A stretch of 64,000 nt of DNA. It comes from Lactococcus paracarnosus (GTDB lineage Bacteria > Bacillota > Bacilli > Lactobacillales > Streptococcaceae). The DNA is taken from NCBI RefSeq assembly GCF_006770285.1, contig NZ_CP017195.1:930001-994000 (forward strand), given 5' to 3'. Shown piece by piece: positions 39,669 to 48,900 of this stretch (position 1 is its first letter; each line of letters begins with the position of its first letter). A program made the translations under genes and the position numbers. Below the pieces are notes generated by a model. It was not told where the DNA came from and ran no database searches. It worked only from the letters and a program-made list of their open reading frames with translations.

Positions 39669-40322
39669 ATGAAAAGTTTTTGTGTGATAGGACTTGGCAA
39701 GTTTGGCTCTAGTGTCGTAAAAAGTCTGATAAACAGTGGCCATGAAGTCGTGGCAATTGATACAGATGCCAAAAAGATTGATGACCATAAAGATATTGCA
39801 ACCCATGTTATGATTGCAGATGCAACCGATGAACGTGTTTTGAAAAACATCGAGATTGATAAGTTTGATGGTGTCGTTGTAGCCATTGGTCGAAATGTGC
39901 AAGCGAGTATTTTAACGACGATGATTGTCATCGAAAGTGGTGCTAAAAATGTTGTTGCCAAGGCAACGACAGATGTCCAAATTAAGGTCTTGACTAAGAT
40001 CGGTGCTAGTAAAATTATCGAACCTGAAAAGGATGCAGGTAACCGAGTAGCTGATACGTTAACACACCCAGATATTGCAGAATATCTTGATTTATCAGAT
40101 GACTATTCCTTTGCAAAAATCGTTGTTAAAAATACCAAATTTAAAGGCTTAACACTCTACCAAGCAAATCTGACACAGGATTATCAAGTAAATGTCGCCT
40201 TTATCAAAAAAACAGATGGTACAGCCGGTATTGGTAAACATGATACGGTCATCGATTTAGATGATGTACTCTATGTGGTCGGCAACAAGCAAGATATAGA
40301 AAAATTTTCAGAAATTATATAA
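39669..40322 (+). CDS. ktrA: KtrA, cytosolic RCK regulatory subunit of potassium uptake
   Basis: 217 residues. Rossmann-fold RCK_N domain with nucleotide motif VIGLGKFGSSVVKSLINSG and acidic DTD at the second strand, then an RCK_C domain at about 135-217. It binds ATP/ADP, and in many Firmicutes c-di-AMP through RCK_C, to gate KtrB. RBS AAAGGAG (39651-39657). parC follows 24 bp downstream. Confidence 0.93.
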   Translation: MKSFCVIGLGKFGSSVVKSLINSGHEVVAIDTDAKKIDDHKDIATHVMIADATDERVLKNIEIDKFDGVVVAIGRNVQASILTTMIVIESGAKNVVAKATTDVQIKVLTKIGASKIIEPEKDAGNRVADTLTHPDIAEYLDLSDDYSFAKIVVKNTKFKGLTLYQANLTQDYQVNVAFIKKTDGTAGIGKHDTVIDLDDVLYVVGNKQDIEKFSEII

Positions 40323-40346
40323 AAAGAAAAAGAAATTAGATAACCT

Positions 40347-42794
40347 ATGAGCAATGTACAAAAACTCTCTTTAGAAGAAATTATGGGTGACCGTTTTGGT
40401 CGCTATTCAAAATATATCATTCAGGAGCGGGCGTTACCTGATATTCGTGATGGCCTAAAACCTGTGCAACGTCGGATTCTCTATTCGATGAACAAGGATG
40501 GTAATACCTTTGAAAAAGGGTATCGTAAGTCAGCCAAATCAGTCGGTAATATTATGGGTAACTATCATCCACATGGTGATAGTTCGATTTATGATGCCAT
40601 GGTCCGCCTATCTCAGGATTGGAAGATGGGGCAAGTTCTCGTTGAAATGCACGGGAATAACGGGTCTATGGATGGTGATCCACCGGCTGCCATGCGGTAT
40701 ACTGAGGCACGCTTATCTGAAATTTCGACCTATTTATTACAAGATATCGATAAAAATACAGTCCCATTCGCCTGGAATTTTGATGATACAGAAAAAGAAC
40801 CGACTGTTTTACCAGCAAGTTTTCCAAATCTATTGGTCAATGGCTCTACTGGTATTTCAGCGGGTTATGCGACTGATATCCCCACACATAATTTAGGGGA
40901 AGTGATCGATGCAACGGTTTATATGATTGACCATCCAGCAGCGACAGTCGATAAATTAATGGACTTCTTACCTGGACCCGATTTCCCAACTGGTGCAATC
41001 ATCCAAGGGAAATCTGAGATCAAAAGAGCTTATGAAACTGGTAAAGGAAAGGTTGTTGTCCGTTCGAAGACAGCAATCGAGGAACTTAAAGGTGGCAAAA
41101 AAGAGATTGTTGTCACTGAAATTCCCTATGAGTTAAATAAGGCGACATTAGTTAAAAAAATAGATGATGTTCGCGTGAATGCAAAAGTAGCTGGTATCGC
41201 AGAAGTGCGTGATGAATCTGACCGTGATGGCCTGCGCATCGCAATTGAACTCAAAAAAGATGCTGATGCTGAGTTGATCTTGAACTACCTTTTAAAATAT
41301 ACAGACTTACAAGTCAACTATAATTTTAATATGGTGGCAATCGACCATGCGACACCGCAACAGGTCGGCATTATCCCAATTCTATCTAGCTATATCCAAC
41401 ATAAAAGAGAAATCATCAGATCACGATCGCTATTTGATCGTGAAAAAGCTGAGAAACGTTTACATATCGTCGAGGGCTTGATTCGCGTACTGAGTATTTT
41501 GGATGAAGTCATCGCCCTTATTCGTGCCAGTGATAATAAAGCTGATGCCAGAGAAAATCTGATGGCATCTTACGACTTCAGTGAAGCGCAAGCAGAAGCT
41601 ATCGTTACCTTGCAGCTTTATCGCTTAACCAATACAGATGTTGTCACTTTACAAAGTGAAGAAGCTGAGCTTAAAGAGCGGATATTGACCTTGTCTGCCA
41701 TCATTAATGATGAAAAAACGATGTTTAATGTCATGAAACGTGAATTGCGTGAAGTGAAAAAGAAATTTGATCAACCGCGCAAAAGTGTCTTAGTAGATGA
41801 GGTTGTGACGATAGAAGTCGAAGCAGCATCACTCATCGTTAAAGAAGAAACCATCGTCAGTGTGACACGTTCAGGTTATGTGAAACGGACGACGCCAAGA
41901 AGTTTTGGTGCCTCTAAATTAACTGAGATTGGTAAACGCGAAGATGATGTCTTGCTGTTTCATCAACCTGCCTTAACAACCCAGCATCTACTCATGTTTA
42001 CGACACTAGGTAACGTGATTTATCGCCCGATTCATGAACTAGATGATGTCAAATGGAAAGATATTGGAACGCATTGTTCCTCTTTAGTTAATAACTTTTC
42101 TCAAGATGAAGCCATTTTATTTGCTTATATTTTAGATGATTTTGAGACAGTTACGAGTCAGTTACTAATCACGACCAAGTTTGGCTTGATTAAGCAAGTG
42201 CAACTGTCTGACTTTAGACCATGGCGAACGTATCGATCGAAATCGCTCCAATTTGCCAAATTTAAACAGGCAGATGATGTCGTCATTGGGCTAGAGTTTG
42301 CTCAAAACTTGGATATCATGCTTGTGACTTATAATGGCTATGCACTTAGGTTCCCATCAACAGATGTACCTCTTGTCGGCCCTAAAGCAGCAGGTGTTAA
42401 AGCAATGAATTTGAAGGATGCTGATTTTATCGTTGCGAGTTATTTTGTCAGTACTGACTCCTTCTATGTTTTAACACAACGCGGCGCCCTAAAACGTGTT
42501 AAATTTAATGATCTACCAGCTAAAAGTCGTGCAGGTCGTGGTTTGCAAATCCTACGTGAACTCAAGAAAGCGCCGCACAAGGTCGTAAGTTCAGGCACCA
42601 TCAAAAATAGTTACGGTGGTGACCTATTTGCGGAAGCCGATCAGGAAATGCAAGTCTTACAAGTTATCTCTAACACGGATACCTTATTTGAAATTAACTT
42701 ACCAGATTTGAATATCCTAGAACGTACGTCAAATGGCTCATTTATCTTTGATGAGGCAAAAGAACTTGGCGTTAAGTCGTCTAAGATCAAATAG
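40347..42794 (+). CDS. parC: DNA topoisomerase IV subunit A
   Basis: 815 residues, breakage-reunion subunit. Active-site Tyr118 in [10 protein letters not shown]. Quinolone-determining region HPHGDSSIYDAM shows wild-type serines and Asp83. The C-terminal domain lacks a GyrA box, separating it from GyrA. It works with ParE (36325), from which it is separated by ktrB-ktrA. Followed by a strong terminator. Confidence 0.95.
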   Translation: MSNVQKLSLEEIMGDRFGRYSKYIIQERALPDIRDGLKPVQRRILYSMNKDGNTFEKGYRKSAKSVGNIMGNYHPHGDSSIYDAMVRLSQDWKMGQVLVEMHGNNGSMDGDPPAAMRYTEARLSEISTYLLQDIDKNTVPFAWNFDDTEKEPTVLPASFPNLLVNGSTGISAGYATDIPTHNLGEVIDATVYMIDHPAATVDKLMDFLPGPDFPTGAIIQGKSEIKRAYETGKGKVVVRSKTAIEELKGGKKEIVVTEIPYELNKATLVKKIDDVRVNAKVAGIAEVRDESDRDGLRIAIELKKDADAELILNYLLKYTDLQVNYNFNMVAIDHATPQQVGIIPILSSYIQHKREIIRSRSLFDREKAEKRLHIVEGLIRVLSILDEVIALIRASDNKADARENLMASYDFSEAQAEAIVTLQLYRLTNTDVVTLQSEEAELKERILTLSAIINDEKTMFNVMKRELREVKKKFDQPRKSVLVDEVVTIEVEAASLIVKEETIVSVTRSGYVKRTTPRSFGASKLTEIGKREDDVLLFHQPALTTQHLLMFTTLGNVIYRPIHELDDVKWKDIGTHCSSLVNNFSQDEAILFAYILDDFETVTSQLLITTKFGLIKQVQLSDFRPWRTYRSKSLQFAKFKQADDVVIGLEFAQNLDIMLVTYNGYALRFPSTDVPLVGPKAAGVKAMNLKDADFIVASYFVSTDSFYVLTQRGALKRVKFNDLPAKSRAGRGLQILRELKKAPHKVVSSGTIKNSYGGDLFAEADQEMQVLQVISNTDTLFEINLPDLNILERTSNGSFIFDEAKELGVKSSKIK

Positions 42795-42819
42795 CATTTA
42801 ATGAAAAATAATATAAAAT

Positions 42820-42848
42820 AAAAAAGAGGTCTGTCCGACTTCTTTTTT
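42820..42848 (+). terminator. Terminator after parC
   Basis: AAAAAAGAGGTC (42820-42831) pairs with GACTTCTTTTTT (42837-42848), with one G-T wobble, followed by more T residues. It closes the parE-ktrB-ktrA-parC unit. Confidence 0.8.
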
Positions 42849-42938
42849 ATTTTTGCTCTTTGTCAAATAGAGTTCAGACTAGGGTGTGATTCAAAGACAA
42901 CGCAATCAGGTCAATATTTATAATCAAAAACAATTCTG

Positions 42939-43088
42939 AGGGCAATCGTAGCACTTGTAGACAATGATTATATTGTTAAAGCAGTGCCAATGTAAAATAA
43001 TGTCCCTCACGACTTATGTCAAGTTTCTTATGATTGCGCTCAAGGAATTTTGACTAAAGAGACAGAACTTGGTAAGATTGGGAAATAA
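42939..43088 (+). pseudogene. Possible decayed coding segment with one internal stop
   Basis: One frame reads RAIVALVDNDYIVKAVPM, a stop, NNVPHDLCQVSYDCAQGILT and on to KIGK with a second stop. It looks protein-like and has no start or ribosome site. The VALVDNDYIVKAVP stretch resembles beta-strands of several families, but I cannot assign one. The rest of 42850-43200 shows no other content. Confidence 0.3.
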
Positions 43089-43206
43089 AATGATTGCTGA
43101 TAATAAAAATGATAATTTTTTTATCGAAAGATCAAATGTTATCTTTTTAGAAATAGGAGTGATCTGCAAAAGTATTTTTTTCTTATCTGTACAAAAAGTG
43201 AAAACA

Positions 43207-43241
43207 TAAAAAACAGATTGCTTTAAACTTGCAAATCTGTC
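43207..43241 (-). terminator. Terminator of the CHAP gene (minus strand)
   Basis: On the minus strand ACAGATTTGC and GCAATCTGT pair with one bulge around a 9-nt loop and are followed by TTTTTT. It lies about 60 bp after the CHAP stop. Confidence 0.75.
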
Positions 43242-43298
43242 TTAGTTATATTCTTATAAGTTATCGTTTTTTTAAAAATATATTATTTAATCTAGACA

Positions 43299-44387
43299 TC
43301 AAAAATGGATTATCCCGGCAACTGCGTTATCTAGAGGAACATCACGTTCATGAAAAGATGTTCCTAACCAATTCCCCTCATAAACATGAAAAGTACCATT
43401 TGAGTTTACTTGTGTGATATAAGCAGCGTGGCCATAAGGTGCACTATAATATGGAGGAACACCATTAAAAGATACTACTGCACCAACAGAAGGAGTCATA
43501 TCTACTCTTATACCTCTAGCTCTAGCATTTCCTGCCCAATCAGCTCCATTGCCTAAAAAAGTGAATTGACTTGTATTAACGCCTTGAGAAGCTAAAATAC
43601 CAGCAACAAAACTAGTACATTGACCAGAAGGGTAGCTCCATCCACCAGAGTTAAAACCGTTAATTCCTGCTTGTTTTATTTGTGCAAGATCAATTGAAGG
43701 TGACTGGCTGTCTATGATGATATCTTGCTCTGCAACATGGACATTTTGTTGTCCATTTGGATATTCGACACAATATTCCCAGTTAGAACTAGAATATTTA
43801 AGTTGAGACACCGATTTAATAGTCCCTTTCCAGTTTCTATGAGGAATAAGATTATAACCGTTAGTTTCTGAGGTAGCTATATTTGAAATTTCGACTTTAT
43901 CTCCGACTTTAAACTTAGCCGCCGGTATTTTATCCGATAATACAAGTCTATTACCAAAAGCATTTCGATTAAATGAAACAGCTTCTCCCCCAATATTAAG
44001 TGCAACAGTATTATTTGTAAGATTTATAACAGAGAATTGACCTTGTCCAAAAGTAAAGTAGGATCCTTTGTGTAACGTTTGATCAGATAACGCATTACCA
44101 CTATTGTCAGTTACCGTAAGTGGGCCAACAGGGATATAGTTATTATAGTCAATTGGCGGGATTGCAATGCCGTTATCAACAACATACCATTTCCCATTAA
44201 ATTGAACTAGCTGGTCAACATGATAAACCCCATTAATGTGAGCCGTTTGCTGTTCTGAGGCAAGAACTGAATTTCTTGCCTGTAAAGACGAAGAATCCGC
44301 AAATACATGACCTACCGGAGCTAGTGCCGGAGCTAGAAATAAAGCTGTGGCCGCTGCTGTAATGAAAATTTTTTTTTCTTTTAACAT
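43299..44387 (-). CDS. Secreted CHAP-domain peptidoglycan hydrolase
   Basis: 362 residues on the minus strand, RBS AGGAG before ATG. Signal peptide: basic start MLKEKK, hydrophobic core, cleavage likely at VFADSSS near 30. The middle region (about 50-225) has two beta-rich, SH3-like stretches (VDQLVQFNGKWYVVDNG, GTIKSVSQLKYSSSNWEYCV). The CHAP domain at about 235-362 has the catalytic Cys257 (SGQCTSFVAG) and His320 (YGHAAYI) and the typical EGNW near the end. It should cleave peptide cross-bridges or amide bonds. It sits alone and opposite to its neighbours, between core genes and the pilus locus. Confidence 0.87.
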   Translation of the reverse strand: MLKEKKIFITAAATALFLAPALAPVGHVFADSSSLQARNSVLASEQQTAHINGVYHVDQLVQFNGKWYVVDNGIAIPPIDYNNYIPVGPLTVTDNSGNALSDQTLHKGSYFTFGQGQFSVINLTNNTVALNIGGEAVSFNRNAFGNRLVLSDKIPAAKFKVGDKVEISNIATSETNGYNLIPHRNWKGTIKSVSQLKYSSSNWEYCVEYPNGQQNVHVAEQDIIIDSQSPSIDLAQIKQAGINGFNSGGWSYPSGQCTSFVAGILASQGVNTSQFTFLGNGADWAGNARARGIRVDMTPSVGAVVSFNGVPPYYSAPYGHAAYITQVNSNGTFHVYEGNWLGTSFHERDVPLDNAVAGIIHF

Positions 44388-44512
44388 AAAATCTCCTATT
44401 AATGTGGTTTATTTTTATGATAAATAGTTAAGCTAAAAAAGAAGCTATAATCTATTACTATTTAATCTGTTCTTTTCAAAACTTAACTATTTCATAACCA
44501 ACATCTTATTTA

Positions 44513-44541
44513 ATTATAAACCTCGTTGATTAGCAATGCAA
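44513..44541 (-). promoter_or_regulatory. Promoter of the CHAP gene
   Basis: On the minus strand -35 TTGCAT (44541-44536), 17-bp spacer, -10 TATAAT (44518-44513). Start near 44506, giving a leader of about 120 nt. Confidence 0.65.
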
Positions 44542-44544
44542 AAA

Positions 44545-45075
44545 TTAGGTGAATATTATTTAAATATTTATTATTAGCCTTTGGCTATTTCCTACACGTT
44601 TTGACAAATAGTCTCTACAATATAGTACTGGAAATTAAGTAAGCAACTTAATAAAAATAAATAGAGTGTTACAAAATTAGCTTCTTCAAGCATTTATTTC
44701 TTAAAATGAGGTTAGATTTATGAGCTTAGTTCTAGTAATTAAAGTAGAAAGTATATCAATATATAAACTTATATTTATAAAAAATAATAATAAAGTTGAT
44801 AATCTTGCAAATGAATAATATATCTGATAAAATATAATTCTGTATATTGAAAAAAATGATAAAAATAATTGATTTAAGTTAAATATTCGTGTATTTATAT
44901 AACATATAATGTATTTAGCTTATGTTAATCACTAGTATCGTATGCTACTCTTTTAACACTTCTAACGCTCTATATTGTATCTCTTGTTATATAATTTCTA
45001 CATTTAAATATAACGAAAGATATAGTAAATATATGATAGAAATGTGGGAAAGTAATATTTTAGAAAGTAACCGTT
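44545..45075. other. AT-rich gene-free region before the pilus locus
   Basis: About 530 bp with no credible gene on either strand. A TATAAT at 44905-44910 could be the -10 of the pilus operon, without a good -35. TTGACA at 44601-44606 has no -10 at proper spacing. The base composition is clearly more AT-rich than the flanking genes, as in horizontally acquired DNA. Confidence 0.4.
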
Positions 45076-45357
45076 ATGAATCAAAAGGAATTAAAAAAAC
45101 TTCGCCGTTCGGATCTGTTTAAGCTATTAGTTGAACAAGCCAATAAAATTGAGCAACAGCAATCTGAGATTGATGCATTAGAAATGCAGTTACAAGACCG
45201 AAAATTAACAATTGAAAATGCTGGCTCAATTGCGGAAGCTTCCCTTGCTTTAAATAAAGTTTTCGAAACAGCTCAGCTTGCTGCAGATCTTTATATTGAA
45301 AATATAAAACAGGTTGCACATGATGTGACTGCTGATGAGGATAATGCTAGTAGATGA
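45076..45357 (+). CDS. Small coiled-coil protein at the head of the pilus locus
   Basis: 93 residues: basic start MNQKELKKLRRSDLFKLLVE, a coiled coil with IEQQQSEIDALEMQLQDRKL, then the distinctive IENAGSIAEASLALNKVFE and QLAADLYIENIK. This last pattern recurs in small proteins next to signal peptidase and pilin genes of Firmicutes, but no function is established to my knowledge. No signal peptide, so cytoplasmic. Its end overlaps the signal peptidase gene by 4 bp. Confidence 0.65.
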   Translation: MNQKELKKLRRSDLFKLLVEQANKIEQQQSEIDALEMQLQDRKLTIENAGSIAEASLALNKVFETAQLAADLYIENIKQVAHDVTADEDNASR

Positions 45358-45968
45358 TGAAGTTGAAGCAAAATAAGAAAAATGAGATAAAACTTGAAGA
45401 GCTTCCTGATGCGATGACACTATCACGGGTGCTAGGAGAAGTAAAGTATCGAGAACGGTATCTCAAAACGTTAAAAAATACATTATTCACTCTAGTTACA
45501 GTTGCTGCAGTTGCTGTAATTATGGCAATGATTTGGTTTCCTGTTCTTCAAATTTATGGGAATTCAATGACACCATCCTTATCATCTGGTGATACGGTAG
45601 TTGCAATACATACTAAAAACGTTTCGAAGGGAGACATGATTGCATTTTATTATAATAATAAAGTATTAGTCAAGCGTGTCATTGCAACATCAGGACAATG
45701 GGTAAATATTGATAAAGATGGTACTGTCAGGGTAGACAATAAGAAGATAGATGAAACTTATCTTTTAAAAGGCGAGGAGGCATTTGGTGAGACCAATATT
45801 GAATTGCCGTATCAAGTACCAGATGGTAAATTATTTGTCATGGGAGATCATAGGCGTATCTCAGTTGATTCACGGAATACAGCAGTCGGTACAGTCAGTG
45901 ATGAACAGTTAGTTGGAAAATTAGCCTTACGTATATGGCCTTTAAGTCGAGTAAAAGCACTTAATTGA
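45354..45968 (+). CDS. Signal peptidase I dedicated to the pilus locus
   Basis: 204 residues, S26 family. Long cytoplasmic N-terminus (about 40 residues), one membrane helix (41-62), catalytic Ser71 in YGNSMTPSLSSGD, general base Lys107 in LVKRVIATSGQ, and box E MGDHRRISVDSRN. Pilus islands of Gram-positives often carry their own signal peptidase (SipA-like), which helps pilin processing or assembly. Unlike some SipA proteins, this one retains both catalytic residues, so it should be active. Confidence 0.88.
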   Translation: MMKLKQNKKNEIKLEELPDAMTLSRVLGEVKYRERYLKTLKNTLFTLVTVAAVAVIMAMIWFPVLQIYGNSMTPSLSSGDTVVAIHTKNVSKGDMIAFYYNNKVLVKRVIATSGQWVNIDKDGTVRVDNKKIDETYLLKGEEAFGETNIELPYQVPDGKLFVMGDHRRISVDSRNTAVGTVSDEQLVGKLALRIWPLSRVKALN

Positions 45969-45999
45969 TGTCAAATAGTCGCTAAAAGGAGTCATAGAA

Positions 46000-48900
46000 T
46001 TGAAGGAAATATTAGAACAGTTAACTACGCTGATACATAGACGTGGGAAAGAGCGTATGTGGAAACGTATTGCTCTAGTCTTATCTACTTTGATTATTTT
46101 TTGTACAATGTACGTTTTAATAGTACCAGCCTTGACGTTATCAACAAATGCGAGAGGGTCAGTTATTCAAGAAAAGTCATCTGCTTTACAAAATAACTCT
46201 GAACCAGCTATTAGTTCGTCGACAATAAGTAAAACAAGTTCTGTTAAAAACGAACTAGTAGAAAATGTACCAACATATGGGCAGGATGTAAAATCAACCA
46301 CAGCTTCCCAAACTAAACAGAAGACAGCATCACTAGATGGTAATAAAATTAAAATTGCTAGTCAACCCGTAGAAGAGGATAGCCATACTATAGCCAATCT
46401 GGCCTATACATTTGCTAATATTACATATGCAGATTTTTCGAGTTTTCTAACAGATTTTAGCTATGACCAGGCAAATTTTGATAATGCAACTCAGTCTCTG
46501 AATGTTCTTGACCTAAAATTAACTTATCATATTTTCCAGTCTGCTTTAGTCAAAGAAAAAAATTATCATCTATCACTGCCAGATGATAGTACAATTGGGA
46601 AAGATATCGAACTTGGTAAAGTTTATACCGGACGAGATGGTAATGGTATTGCAGCATTTACTTATGCTTTTCATAAGGATGAATCAGGGAAGTATGAAGT
46701 ACTCATTTCATTTTTGGATAGTTACGTTAGCACAATTGCTGAAGGAGCAGATTCAAAAGGGTTCCTAACTTATGATGCAATTTTTGGTACTGACTACAAA
46801 AAATCAAATGGTTCTTATGTGATTGCTTATTCGGATGATATGAAAGTGACGATAAATCCTGACAAAGTAGTCACACTATATGATCTTAATGTGACTAAGA
46901 AAGCTAAAGTCTCTTATGAGGGTAATCAGCCATATATTAGCTATACAGTTACGATATTTTCTGAAAATGGATCTCCAGCTGCAATTGATTTATCAGATAT
47001 CCTGACTGCAAATGGTATTTCTATTAATGCAATTGACCAAGTCAGTGTTCGTAAAGGAAGCTATACAGGTGGTGCAAACAACTTACAAAATCTTGAAAAC
47101 ATTTCATCAGAAAACTATGCATACAAGTTTGACAAAGCAACCAATAAATTAGATATGACACTTCAACCGCTTAATTCTGGTGGTATGGATAATAATGGCA
47201 GAAAAGTAGGTCAAGCCTATGAAGTGAATTATCGCTATAAACTGTCAGATCTTAGTGCTGGTAAAATTGTTCGTGTTGATAATAAGGCAACAGCTACATC
47301 AGATAATGGGAAAAAAGATGGCAAGAAAACGAGTAGTGGTGGGACGAGTGTAGAGCTAAAGCTAAATGACATATCCAAGAGTAGTCAAGGGTATGATCCC
47401 GATACAGGTATGATAAAGTGGTCAGTTACAGTTAATCCAGATAAAAATGATATAGCAGGAGCTTTGCTAACGGATACACTTTTTGATCGTGCAAGTGAGC
47501 TTACATTTTCAACAACTGATGGTTACACGATAGAAAAAGATAAAACTGGAAAGTTGACAGGTATAAGATTTAAAGCCGTTGATGGTAAAAAAAACACACA
47601 AGCCTATACGATTACCTACAAAACTAAAGTGGATTTAAGCCAAATTGGGTGGTCAGATACAACGATCAAAAATACTGTGACACTTGATAATGATGGTAAT
47701 CCAAAAACAGTAGGAGATCAAACGCAAGCAAGCGCAAGTCAAGATGTTGCTGGCACAGGCAGTTTACATAAATCACAGACGGGTCTAACAGACACGTCTG
47801 ATGAAAAAATTAAAGAATTGAGTTGGCAATCTGATATTAAAGTACCTACTTCAGCTTCATTACCTGCAGGGACAATTTTTACAGATGTTTTGACAAGTCC
47901 ATGGGTACAAGATGCCACAAAGCATTGGTATACGACATCTCAACTACAACTGTTATATCGTGATTTAGTCAAAATATTTAGTGCGGATGGGTTTACATTA
48001 GCAGCCCGACAAAATAACTGGGAAGCCTATACGAGTTATGCAAACCTAGATGCACAAGGACATTTTTCAGATTTCAAAATCATATTAACGAAACCATATA
48101 CAGGAAGTGATTTCAGTTTCACTTATCATTCAATGGTTGATGTGGCAGCAGGTAATCAATTTAAAAACATGATTTCGTCTGGTACACATACTAGTTCTGA
48201 TGATTACCATTATCAAAAGAATGATAAAATCACTAAAATGGATGGTAATGAAAATGACGCTGCATCAAGTATTGTTAGTGAAGATGGGATAGTCACTTGG
48301 AAAGTCAAAGTTATGCTATCAGATGATGCTAAGCGTATGACGATTATTGATAATTTACCAGAGAATGTTGATTTAGTTGACTTACAATACGGACAACACT
48401 GGGGCCAGATTACGGCACCTATATCAGGTAATACGATAGCAAGTGGAGCAGATGGTTGGGGAACTTATAATATAGGCCTATCAGGGACAAAAACTTCTGA
48501 TGGTAAAATAACCTTGAATTTTACTTCAAAAAACGATGCAACACTTAAACAGAATATCGGCAATAATAATGAGTTTTGGTTAACTTTTAAAACTAAATAT
48601 ACTAAAGTACCTACAGTTGGTCAAGTCACAGTTGGTTTGAATAACATTGTTTCTGGAATGGTTAATGGGTCGGACTATGGGTCAAGTAGTCAAAAACAAA
48701 CTGTTACAGTCGGTCAGATAAAGAAAGATGTACCTAGTGAAAAAGTGATATCAAAATCTGGTCAATGGGATAATGACAATCGTTTAGCTAGCTATAGTGT
48801 TGATATAAATCCACAGTCAAAAATATTAGCAGGTGGAGCAGATGCGTTAACAGTTACTGACACACTGAGTATCTACGGTACAGATATCACCGAAGAATTG

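Noticed and set aside
44601..44606. TTGACA as a -35 for the pilus operon
   Set aside because: The only nearby -10-like sequence (TATAGT) has a 14-bp spacer, too short for sigma-A.
44884..44891. CACGAATA on the minus strand, resembling a competence (cin/ComX) box
   Set aside because: It deviates from TACGAATA, and the nearest minus-strand gene, CHAP, is about 500 bp away with its own sigma-A promoter.
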